A DNA stretch of 29,798 nucleotides, from positions 1 through 29,798 of the forward strand of contig CANFNE010000004.1 of the NCBI GenBank assembly GCA_947448105.1. The letters are read 5' to 3'. Position 1 is the stretch's first letter, and every line of letters starts with the position of its first letter. The position numbers and the translations under genes are program-made. This stretch comes from Burkholderiales bacterium. Its GTDB lineage: Bacteria > Pseudomonadota > Gammaproteobacteria > Burkholderiales > Burkholderiaceae_C. Under the pieces are notes generated by a model. The model was not told where the DNA came from. It did no database searches and worked only from the letters and a program-made list of their open reading frames with translations. Shown piece after piece: positions 22,197 to 29,564 of the stretch.

Positions 22197-23424
22197 GCTG
22201 GCAAAAAGAGCGCCGCCCTGGGCTGCGCTCTTGCTGGTGGTAGCCTGCATCGGCGCCACTGGTGCGCATGCGCGCGACGCCGAAAAGTCACCCCCTCAGA
22301 ACGCCGTACAAGGCGAGACTGCGTCTTCAGAAAAGCGCTTGCTCGAGGTCTACCAACTGATGGCCCAGGGAGAGCCCCGCCGGGCGCTGGATCTGGCAGA
22401 AAAACTGGTTAACGATCTGCCTCATTTCCAGTTAGCGCAACTGGTGTACGGTGACTTGCTGGCGGCGCGCACCCGTACCTTGAAGTCCATGGGCGACGTG
22501 CCCCCGGTATCTGGCAATGCGGGTGCTGCCGCGCTTGCAGAACTGCGGGACGAATCACAGCGCCGGGTCATGGCGCTCAAGGAACGCCCGCCGCAAGGAA
22601 CCGTGCCCAGCCAGTTCCTGAAGCTGTCAGCCCAAACACGCACTGCCATCGCCATTGACGCGGGTCGCTCCCGCCTCTACCTTTTTACTAACACGCCTGC
22701 AGGCCTGCAACTGACGGCGGACTACTACGTCTCTGTGGGCAAGGCAGGCACGATCAAGAGCCAGGAAGGGGACCAGCGCACGCCCTTGGGCGTGTACTAC
22801 ATCACCAGCAACCTCGACACCAAGGTGCTCAATGATTTTTATGGCGCGGGCGCCATGCCGCTGAACTACCCCAATATCCTGGACATCAAGCGCGGAAAAT
22901 CCGGCGGCGGCATTTGGTTGCATGGCACGCCACCCCAGCAGTTTGCGCGCGCGCCACGCTCCACGGACGGCTGCCTGGTGCTGTCCAACCCCGACATCCT
23001 GGCCTTGATCCGCCGGGTCTCGGTGGGTGCGACGCCCGTGGTAGTTTCATCCCAACTGGTATGGCAAGCCCCGACCCAGTTGCAAGCCCAGGCGCGGCCC
23101 TTCGAATCCGCGCTCAACGCCTGGCGGCAAGCCAAGGAGGCGGGCGACCTGAACAAGGTGCTTGGCTTTTACACCCCTGATTTCGCCAGCTATGGCAAAA
23201 GCCTGGAACAGTACACCCCCCAGATCCGGTCGGAGCTCAAGCAGACCAAGGGCCACACCATCGAACTCAAGGACCTGAGCTACCTGCAGTGGAGCGACTC
23301 GGCGGAGACCATGGTCACCACCTTTGGCGAAGTGGTGCAAGGTAGGCGCACCGGCATCCACAAGCGCCAGTACTGGGTGCGCACTGCCAAAGACTGGCAA
23401 ATATTTTTTGAAGGAGTGATTTGA
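22189..23424 (+). CDS. L,D-transpeptidase (YkuD) with N-terminal helical and C-terminal NTF2-like domains
   Basis: This is a 411-residue exported enzyme that would form 3-3 peptide cross-links in peptidoglycan or attach proteins to it. The signal peptide is ~1-28 (ALLLVVACIGATGAHA). A helical TPR-like segment lies at ~48-95. The YkuD domain (~150-290) holds the catalytic site: H245 in GGGIWLHGT and C262 in STDGCLVL. A ~105-residue NTF2-like domain ends the protein (~305-411). The start is a GTG at 22189, inside the end of the TPR gene and preceded by GAGG; the ATG at 22108 would include a non-secretory N-terminus. It overlaps ppiA by one base. Confidence 0.92.
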   Translation: MDKLAKRAPPWAALLLVVACIGATGAHARDAEKSPPQNAVQGETASSEKRLLEVYQLMAQGEPRRALDLAEKLVNDLPHFQLAQLVYGDLLAARTRTLKSMGDVPPVSGNAGAAALAELRDESQRRVMALKERPPQGTVPSQFLKLSAQTRTAIAIDAGRSRLYLFTNTPAGLQLTADYYVSVGKAGTIKSQEGDQRTPLGVYYITSNLDTKVLNDFYGAGAMPLNYPNILDIKRGKSGGGIWLHGTPPQQFARAPRSTDGCLVLSNPDILALIRRVSVGATPVVVSSQLVWQAPTQLQAQARPFESALNAWRQAKEAGDLNKVLGFYTPDFASYGKSLEQYTPQIRSELKQTKGHTIELKDLSYLQWSDSAETMVTTFGEVVQGRRTGIHKRQYWVRTAKDWQIFFEGVI

Positions 23425-24008
23425 TGTACCTCGCCTCACAGGCTTTGACCTGGCGCGCCGCTACGGTGCTGGCAGTGGCGGCCTGCTTTGCAATGCCTGC
23501 GCAATCGCAGTCCGCAAGCCGGGTCAAGTTCCAGACCAGCCAGGGCGACTTTGTGGTGGAACTGCAGGCCGACAAAGCGCCCAAGACGGTAGAAAACTTC
23601 TTGCGCTACGTGGCCGACAAGCACTATGACGGCACCATCTTTCACCGTGTGATCGACGGCTTTATGGTCCAAGGCGGCGGCTTTACGCCCGCCATGGTGC
23701 AAAAACCAAGCCGCGCGCCCATTCCGCTGGAAGCCAACAACGGCCTGAAAAACGACGTGGGCACCATCGCCATGGCGCGCACCGGTAACCCGAACTCGGC
23801 GACATCGCAGTTCTTCATCAACGTCGCCAACAACGCCAGCCTCAACGCCCCCCAGCCCGACGGCTACGGCTACGCCGTGTTCGGCAAAGTGATCAGCGGC
23901 ATGGACGTGATCGACAAAATCCGCCAAAGTCCGACAGGAAGCCTCGGGGGCTTCCAAAACGTACCTCTCACCCCCATCTCCATCAACACAGCCAACTTGA
24001 TTAAATAA
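23424..24008 (+). CDS. ppiA: Periplasmic peptidyl-prolyl cis-trans isomerase (cyclophilin)
   Basis: This is a 194-residue cyclophilin that speeds proline isomerisation in exported proteins. The signal peptide is ~1-29 (VLAVAACFAMPAQSQS). The catalytic core has FHRVIDGFMVQGGGF (~72-86), TIAMARTGNPNSATSQFFINV and GYGYAVFGKVISGMD. The ATG at 23424 overlaps the stop of the transpeptidase (TGATG) and has AAGGAG 7 nt before it. One nucleotide separates it from ppiB. The symbol is based on family and export signal. Confidence 0.94.
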   Translation: MYLASQALTWRAATVLAVAACFAMPAQSQSASRVKFQTSQGDFVVELQADKAPKTVENFLRYVADKHYDGTIFHRVIDGFMVQGGGFTPAMVQKPSRAPIPLEANNGLKNDVGTIAMARTGNPNSATSQFFINVANNASLNAPQPDGYGYAVFGKVISGMDVIDKIRQSPTGSLGGFQNVPLTPISINTANLIK

Positions 24009-24009
24009 T

Positions 24010-24516
24010 ATGACCCAACCTAAAGTAGAACTCCACATCGCCAATTTCGGCGTCGTCACGCTCGAACTCGACGCAGAAAAAGCACCCAAGTCGGTCGAAA
24101 ATTTCCTGGGCTATGTGGCCAGCGGCCACTACGACAACACGATTTTTCACCGCATCATTCCTGGCTTTATGGTTCAAGGCGGGGGCATGGAACCCGGCAT
24201 GGGCCAAAAGAAAACCGCCAAACCCATTGAAAACGAAGCCACCAACGGCCTGAAAAACAACAAGTACACCGTGGCCATGGCACGCACCAGCGACCCGCAC
24301 TCGGCCACCTCGCAGTTTTTCATCAATATCGCCGACAACGACTTTCTGAACCACACGGCGCAGTCGTCCCAAGGCTGGGGCTATGCCGTATTTGGCAAAG
24401 TGGTGGACGGCACGGACGTGGTCGACAAGATCAAAGCCGTGGCCACAGGGCGCAAGGGCTTTCACGACGACGTGCCCAAAGAAGACGTGGTCCTGACCAA
24501 GGCCGTAGCCCTGTAA
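24010..24516 (+). CDS. ppiB: Cytoplasmic peptidyl-prolyl cis-trans isomerase (cyclophilin)
   Basis: This is a 168-residue cyclophilin without a signal peptide, clearly a paralogue of the preceding gene. The core motifs are FHRIIPGFMVQGGGM (~46-60), TVAMARTSDPHSATSQFFINIAD and GWGYAVFGKVVDGTD. It contains a TRK-type tail GRKGFHDDVPKEDVVL. It starts one base after the ppiA stop; no separate promoter is seen. The next gene (lpxH) follows after 18 nt, and all five genes from 21177 appear to form one operon. Confidence 0.95.
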   Translation: MTQPKVELHIANFGVVTLELDAEKAPKSVENFLGYVASGHYDNTIFHRIIPGFMVQGGGMEPGMGQKKTAKPIENEATNGLKNNKYTVAMARTSDPHSATSQFFINIADNDFLNHTAQSSQGWGYAVFGKVVDGTDVVDKIKAVATGRKGFHDDVPKEDVVLTKAVAL

Positions 24517-24534
24517 GCGGCAGGCTCAAACGCC

Positions 24535-25320
24535 ATGGAGATCACCGCCCCGGCACATTGGCACGCGGTGGACTTCATTTCTGACCTGCATTTGCAGGCC
24601 AGCGAGCCACAGACGCTGGCCGCCTTGGAGCGCTACCTGGCGCACACGCCAGCCCAGGCGCTCTTTATCTTGGGTGACCTGTTTGAAGTGTGGGTTGGCG
24701 ACGATGCGCTCCAATCTCCTACAGGCATAGAAACGCAGGTAGCGCGCATGCTGCACCAAGCCAGCGAGCGGCTCGACCTGTACATCATGTGCGGCAACCG
24801 CGACTTCCTGATGGGCGAACGTTTGCTGGCCGCCTGTGGCGCGCGCGCGCTGCCAGACCCCAGCGTGCTGCAGCTAGGCGGGACGCGCTGGCTGCTGGCC
24901 CACGGAGACGCACAATGCCTGGCCGACAAGCCCTACCAGGCCTTTCGGCTCCAGGTGCGCAGTGCCGCCTGGCAAGCGGATTTTTTAAGCCAGCCACTGG
25001 ATATGCGCCAGGCGCTGGCGCGCCACATGCGCGCCCAGAGCGAGGCACAAAAAATGCAGCTCGCGCAAGCCCGAACCCCGTGGATTGACCTTGACCATGG
25101 CGCCTGTCTGGCGCTGCTGGCCGCGCAGGGCGCCGACCACATGGTCCACGGCCACACCCACCAACCGGCCCAACACGATCTGGGCCAAGGGCATGTGCGC
25201 TGGGTGTTGAGCGACTGGGACTTGGGTGCCAATCCTCCACGGGCTGAAGTGCTGCGCCTGCATGCCGCCCGCAGCACGCCGCAGCGACTCACGCTGGCTG
25301 CCGGGCAGGCCACGCCTTAA
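24535..25320 (+). CDS. lpxH: UDP-2,3-diacylglucosamine diphosphatase
   Basis: LpxH hydrolyses UDP-2,3-diacylglucosamine to lipid X in lipid A synthesis, at the inner membrane. The calcineurin-fold metal motifs are all present: SDLHL (~16-20), GDLFEVW (~47-53), CGNRDFL (~86-92), HGD (~122-124) and HGHTH (~204-208). The 261 residues are close to the usual length. The ATG at 24535 begins 18 nt after ppiB. Downstream is a 77-nt gap with GC-rich hairpins shared with the convergent DUF349 gene. Confidence 0.95.
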   Translation: MEITAPAHWHAVDFISDLHLQASEPQTLAALERYLAHTPAQALFILGDLFEVWVGDDALQSPTGIETQVARMLHQASERLDLYIMCGNRDFLMGERLLAACGARALPDPSVLQLGGTRWLLAHGDAQCLADKPYQAFRLQVRSAAWQADFLSQPLDMRQALARHMRAQSEAQKMQLAQARTPWIDLDHGACLALLAAQGADHMVHGHTHQPAQHDLGQGHVRWVLSDWDLGANPPRAEVLRLHAARSTPQRLTLAAGQATP

Positions 25321-25327
25321 AGGCGAA

Positions 25328-25383
25328 GGCCCTCCCCGCTGAGGGGCCAGCAAGGCGGGCAGCAACGAAAGCACCCCGGGTGC
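25328..25383. other. GC-rich inverted repeats between convergent genes
   Basis: Two short hairpins lie between lpxH and the DUF349 gene: GGCCC-CTC around 25328-25348 with GAGGGGCC (one bulge) and GCACC-ccg-GGTGC (25371-25383). Neither is followed by a T-run on either strand, so termination here is uncertain. Confidence 0.35.
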
Positions 25384-25397
25384 GCGCCACCCTGCCC

Positions 25398-28232
25398 TCA
25401 TAAACGCTTGAGCAAAGCCTTCAAGCTGCCTTGCAGGCGCCGCGCATCGTCTGCCGCAAAGGGCGCGGACAGCACGATGGCCACGTCATGGCCCCAGGTT
25501 TGGGCAGGCGCCGGATCGTTGCGTCGGGTCAGCAACTGCAGCTGCAGCGCGCGGCGCGCGCCCAGATGGTCGGCCGGCGTGGGAATCTCGGCAGCCATTT
25601 CCAAGCGCAGCAAAGCCTCGGGCGGCGCGGTGCGGTGTGCTGGCAGTGCGCCACTCAGGGCGCTGGTCCACACGCTGCGGGTGGCGGCGTTGACCTGGTT
25701 ACCGAGCTCTTGCACGCTGGGCAACTTGGTGCTGTCGCGGCTTTCCCATGCAGTCAAAAGCTGCGTGAGCGCCTCGCCATGGGCTTGGGCGGCGAGCTTG
25801 CGCAGCGCCAATTGGGCGCTTTCCAGGGCCTCGCGCTGGGCGCGGAAGGCGGCGTCGCCCAGGCGGGGTGGCGCGTTGCGTGGGTCAAAGCGTTCGCCAC
25901 GGGCATCACCGCCAAAGCTGCGACCTTCGCCCCGCGCGTCACCACGGGAGTCCGGGCGGGCACGGCTGTCCATGCCCGGGCGGGCATCGCGCCCGCCACG
26001 CCCCGCGTCTTTGCGGTCGCCAAATTTGCCGCCCCGGCCTGCGTCGGCGCCCGGGGTTTCGCGCTTCATGCCAGGGCGGTCATCACCGCGCATGGCCACC
26101 ACGCGCTTGGGCGCGGGTTTGGGTGCAATTACCTCGGCTGCGGGGGCTGCGGGTGGGGTCTCCGCGCTGTCGCTGGTAGCTGGCGCCGCGTCTGCCGCTT
26201 CGGCCTCGTCACCTTGCTCCGGGCTGGCGCCCTGCGCAGCGGAACCTTCGGGCGCAGCGCCTTCGGCAGCAGCGGTTTCGGGCGCCGCTGCGTCTACGGA
26301 AGCTGCACCGGCTTGGGCCACCGAATCAGCCACCGCCTGCACCTGCGCCTCTTGGGCGCCAGCCGCCGTCACCTGGGCTTGCGCTTGGGCCTGGCCTTGC
26401 AACGCGGCTTCCAAAGCGGCAATCGCGCTGCGAATCAACTGCGCATCGCCGCCGGCATTGGCCGCTTGCAGCGCCTTGGCGGCGTCGATGACCACGCGGT
26501 CACGCTGGCCCAACGAGGCTTCGGCCTTCTCGCGCTCTTGCGTCTTGCGGTTGAATGCGTCATCAATGGGCTTGCGAAAAGCATCCCAGAGCTTTTGTTC
26601 CTGGCGCCGGTCAATCGGCACCTGGTGGGCCTGCGCCTGCCAGCGCTGCTGCAGCGCGCGCACCGCATCAATGCGCAGCAGGGGCGCCTCGCCCAGCGCC
26701 TTGGCTTCTTCAATCATGGCGCGGCGCAATTCCAGGCTTTGGGCCTGCAAGGCTTCTAACGGCGCGGCAGCAGCGGAAATGGCGGCCTTCCACAGCGGTT
26801 GCAGCTCGGCAAAGGCTTTTTCACCGAGGTGGCCTGCATCGCGCCAGCGGTCGCCAAACTGGTGCAGGATGCGGCTAAAGCCTTTCCAGTCACCGTCGCG
26901 TGCGGTGCGGTTTTCTTCAGCCCAGGCGTTGAGTTCGGCAATCAAGGCCAGGCGCTGGTTGCGGTGCTCGACCGCGTCGGCCTTGAGCTTTTCCAGCCAG
27001 GCCTCGACCACTTTATGGGCCTCGTTGCAGGCCTCATCAAAGCGCTTCCACATGGCGTGGTTGGGCACGCCGCCCTGGTCGGTTTGTTTCCATTGCTCGC
27101 GCATGGTGCGCAGGGTTTCCTGCATCTTGCGTCCACCGATGGCCTGGCCTTCGGGGCGTTTGAGCAGGCCTTCGGCCTTGATCAGCAACTCTTCGCGCAA
27201 CTGGTCGGCGCGCCAGCGTTGCCAGCCTTCAAGTTCGCCGGCAGCCGCCAATGCGGCGTGGGCCTGGGTGTCGAGCTTGTGGTCGATTACCTTGCCAAAT
27301 TCCTTGAGCGCCTGGCGCAAGGCGCTGGCCGCCCCGGCGCTGGCTTTGCCCTGACCTTCGCTGGTTTGCACTTCAAGCTGAGCCAGCACTTCGCGCACTT
27401 TGGCATTGGCGGCTTCGCGTACTTGCGGGTCTACGGGCGCTTTGGCCGGTTTGACCGCGGGCAGGGCTGCCGTGCGCTCGGCGCGCAGCTCATCGGCCCA
27501 CACCCCCACGCCGGGCAAGGCCGCATTGGCGTCCTGGGCTGCGGCCTGGGTTTGCTGTAGGGCGAGCTCAAACGCTTCCCACACCACCACCAGTTGGGCG
27601 CGTGAGCCCTCGAGCATGGGGGTGAATTTCAAGTCGGTGCTGGGCCAACTGGCATGCGCCACAAGCTGGGCGGCCTGCGCCTGCCACTGGGCGACATCCA
27701 CACCCAAGGATTCCGACACCGCTTGCGCCTCGCGCCAGGGCTTGGTGGACATGACCTCAATGCGCTGGGCCAGCAGCACTGCGGCTTCACGCTGCACTTG
27801 GGCCTGGTGTTGCAGGTCTTCAATCAGGCGCACGCGCTCGGCGATTTGCACTTTCAGGCTGGCCAGGGGCTCTTTGCTCAGGGGCGCGCCGGCTTTGGCC
27901 GCGTCGCGCTGCCACGCCATGGCGTCGGCGATATTGAGTTTGGTGAGGTCCAACAGGGCTTGCGCCTTGAGCGCCCATTCGGCGGACATGGCTTCTTGCA
28001 GCTTGGCGCGCTTGGCGTCGTCGAGCCGCTCGCGCAACAGCTTGGCCGCACCCTTGTCGCGGCTGCTGAGTTCCCGAAACACCTCGGCCAGAACCTCGTT
28101 GCCCGGGTTGGTGAGCAGCCACTCCCGAACGCGGCTGGCACGTTCGCCAGCGGTGGCGGCGGTAAAAGCGCCGCCAGTGATTTTGTCCAGCTGGGCCAGA
28201 TCGGAAGTTTTGTTTGCGGGAGTCGTCGGCAC
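25398..28232 (-). CDS. Very large DUF349 protein with Arg/Gly-rich segment
   Basis: This is a ~944-residue protein of unknown function. It is helical, with at least three DUF349-type units in residues ~395-605 (for example MREQWKQTDQGG..WKRFDEACN, FGDRWRDAGHL..LWKAA, LQQRWQAQAHQVP..LWDAFRKPID). A low-complexity stretch follows: Ala/Glu-rich (~640-705), then Arg/Gly/Asp-rich (~709-791, with GRGG, RGDARGEGR and similar). A folded C-terminal part (~795-944) ends the protein. The start is taken as GTG at 28232 because AAAGG lies 6 nt before it and the next in-frame ATG is nearly 400 nt upstream without ribosome site. The domain family is known in many proteobacteria; its role is not. Confidence 0.85.
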   Translation of the reverse strand: MPTTPANKTSDLAQLDKITGGAFTAATAGERASRVREWLLTNPGNEVLAEVFRELSSRDKGAAKLLRERLDDAKRAKLQEAMSAEWALKAQALLDLTKLNIADAMAWQRDAAKAGAPLSKEPLASLKVQIAERVRLIEDLQHQAQVQREAAVLLAQRIEVMSTKPWREAQAVSESLGVDVAQWQAQAAQLVAHASWPSTDLKFTPMLEGSRAQLVVVWEAFELALQQTQAAAQDANAALPGVGVWADELRAERTAALPAVKPAKAPVDPQVREAANAKVREVLAQLEVQTSEGQGKASAGAASALRQALKEFGKVIDHKLDTQAHAALAAAGELEGWQRWRADQLREELLIKAEGLLKRPEGQAIGGRKMQETLRTMREQWKQTDQGGVPNHAMWKRFDEACNEAHKVVEAWLEKLKADAVEHRNQRLALIAELNAWAEENRTARDGDWKGFSRILHQFGDRWRDAGHLGEKAFAELQPLWKAAISAAAAPLEALQAQSLELRRAMIEEAKALGEAPLLRIDAVRALQQRWQAQAHQVPIDRRQEQKLWDAFRKPIDDAFNRKTQEREKAEASLGQRDRVVIDAAKALQAANAGGDAQLIRSAIAALEAALQGQAQAQAQVTAAGAQEAQVQAVADSVAQAGAASVDAAAPETAAAEGAAPEGSAAQGASPEQGDEAEAADAAPATSDSAETPPAAPAAEVIAPKPAPKRVVAMRGDDRPGMKRETPGADAGRGGKFGDRKDAGRGGRDARPGMDSRARPDSRGDARGEGRSFGGDARGERFDPRNAPPRLGDAAFRAQREALESAQLALRKLAAQAHGEALTQLLTAWESRDSTKLPSVQELGNQVNAATRSVWTSALSGALPAHRTAPPEALLRLEMAAEIPTPADHLGARRALQLQLLTRRNDPAPAQTWGHDVAIVLSAPFAADDARRLQGSLKALLKRL

Positions 28233-28642
28233 GTGGAGCCTTTTATAGAGGGGGAAGCAAAAATGACAGGGGCGTATTTTCGCTGCGAATTGGGTGAAAA
28301 ACCGAAATTTCTTCCCCAAGCGTGCCCCAAAGCACTGCGAATGCCACAAATTCCTTTCAATTGCAGCCAGTGATTTCTTTGTTTTTGCGAATAAGGGAAT
28401 TGTTTTATATAATTGACGGTGAATATAAGGCAATCCTAAAATTTCCCGCATCCCTTTTCGAAGGCAACAAACAGTCGCGGTTGGCGCTGTTTTTGCCAGC
28501 TTCCCAGGGATTGAGCCCCACCTCGGTGGTGCGCCCTGAAGCAAAACCAGCGTGGCACACCGCCCGTTCGGTACCCCAAGGTGGAAACCTCCTTGCCCCG
28601 TCGATGGACTGGCAAGTGCGCCCACCGTTCAAGGACAAACAC
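28233..28642. promoter_or_regulatory. 410-nt intergenic region with AT-rich divergent promoters
   Basis: The gap contains an AT-rich island. On the plus strand a perfect TATAAT (28408-28413) lies 17 nt after TTGCGA (28385-28390), and a second pair TTGACG (28413-28418) / TAAAAT (28437-28442) is 18 nt apart. On the minus strand TTGCCT (28433-28428) and TATATA (28411-28406) are 16 nt apart, pointing at the DUF349 gene. The leaders are long: about 165 nt toward DUF349 and about 200 nt toward the transglycosylase. No open reading frame with support is seen in it. Confidence 0.5.
28577..28616 (+). promoter_or_regulatory. Alternative hairpins in the lytic transglycosylase leader
   Basis: CAAGGTGG (28577-28584) can pair with CCTCCTTG (28588-28595), one mismatch, or CTTGCC (28592-28597) with GGCAAG (28611-28616). 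The two stems share 28592-28595 and so exclude each other. They lie 15-50 nt ahead of the AAGGAC ribosome site. The pairing is seen; a regulatory role is inferred and weak. Confidence 0.3.
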
Positions 28643-29410
28643 ATGAACACTGGTAAACGTATCCAAGCATCCCTGGCCACCGTGGCCCGCGATATCGCCG
28701 ACGGGCTGTTTCAGATCACCCACAACGGTTTTGCCCTGCTCGGGCTGGCCGTCATGTTTGGCGGCCTGATGTTGACCGCGCAGCCCGACATGCGCCAGGC
28801 CGGCGAGTTGCAGCTCATGGGCTGGCTGCAGGAGCGGCAGGAATCGCTCTCAGGCCTGGTGTCGGGCAAAGCCACAGACCGCGTCACCGCCGTCAACCCC
28901 AAAGACCTGCCCAAAGCGCAAGCCGCACTGGCTTTTTGGCTGTCCAAGAAATACAACATTGCGCCTGAGCCCTTGGGCGCCCTGGTGGCCGAAGCCTTCG
29001 AGACCGGTACGCGCAACAAACTGGATCCGACCCTGATTTTGGCGGTAGTGGCGGTGGAGTCAGGCTTCAACCCCTTTGCCCAAAGCCCGGTAGGCGCCCA
29101 GGGACTGATGCAGGTCATGACCCAGGTGCATGGTGACAAATACGAGCGCTTTGGCGGCAAACTGGCCGCCTTTGATCCGGTGGCCAATATGCGCGTGGGT
29201 GTGAAGGTCTTGCAGGAATGCATTGCCCGCGCCGGTTCACTCGAACTCGGGCTGAAGCTGTACGTGGGTGCGGCCAATATGGAAGACGACGGCGGCTATG
29301 CTGCCAAAGTGCTGGCCGAGCACCTGCGCTTGCAAGCCGTGCTGGCCGGGCGACCCGTGCCTGCGAGCACCACGGCCGCAGTGCGCACCCCCCACCCTGA
29401 CAAGGCGTAA
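28643..29410 (+). CDS. Membrane-anchored lytic transglycosylase (SLT domain)
   Basis: This is a 255-residue protein predicted to cleave the glycan strands of peptidoglycan, forming 1,6-anhydromuramyl ends. It has a single N-terminal membrane segment (~29-46, FALLGLAVMFGGLMLTA) and a periplasmic linker. The SLT fold has its catalytic Glu139 in VVAVESGFNPFAQSP, then GAQGLMQVMT and NMRVGVKVL. The ATG at 28643 has AAGGAC before it. The upstream in-frame extension lies in the leader and has no family support. The C-terminal ~20 residues (ASTTAAVRTPHPDKA) look disordered. Confidence 0.9.
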   Translation: MNTGKRIQASLATVARDIADGLFQITHNGFALLGLAVMFGGLMLTAQPDMRQAGELQLMGWLQERQESLSGLVSGKATDRVTAVNPKDLPKAQAALAFWLSKKYNIAPEPLGALVAEAFETGTRNKLDPTLILAVVAVESGFNPFAQSPVGAQGLMQVMTQVHGDKYERFGGKLAAFDPVANMRVGVKVLQECIARAGSLELGLKLYVGAANMEDDGGYAAKVLAEHLRLQAVLAGRPVPASTTAAVRTPHPDKA

Positions 29411-29564
29411 TCCGACCGTTTGGAGGCGCTTTTCAGATACTACTGCGCTGGGGGGCCTGCACTAGAATTGTGCGCTGCGCGGCGGCTTGTCTCAGTGGCA
29501 AGCACCCCGCGCCAAGGCTGCACCGGCGGCCTCTTACCGACCACCCACTACCCAGGACCCCACC
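29411..29564 (+). promoter_or_regulatory. glyA leader with weak promoter candidate
   Basis: The 154-nt gap before glyA has TAGAAT (29463-29468, 5/6 match) inside a GCAC/GTGC inverted repeat, without a -35 at the usual distance, and a GCTTG/CAAGC stem just downstream. I find no glycine-riboswitch or SAH-riboswitch consensus. Confidence 0.3.

Noticed and set aside
25408..27354. Long open frames on the plus strand opposite the DUF349 gene (up to ~650 codons)
   Set aside because: They are frame shadows of a GC-rich coding strand: the opposite frame has clear domain structure, and these have Ser/Arg/Ala-rich compositions with no motif and no ribosome site.
28244..28249. TATAAA on the minus strand before the DUF349 start as a promoter
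   Set aside because: It is only about 12 nt from the GTG start, leaving no room for a leader with ribosome site, and has no -35.
29411..29564. Possible glycine or SAH riboswitch before glyA
   Set aside because: The conserved cores of these riboswitches are not present in the 154-nt leader; only weak short stems are seen.
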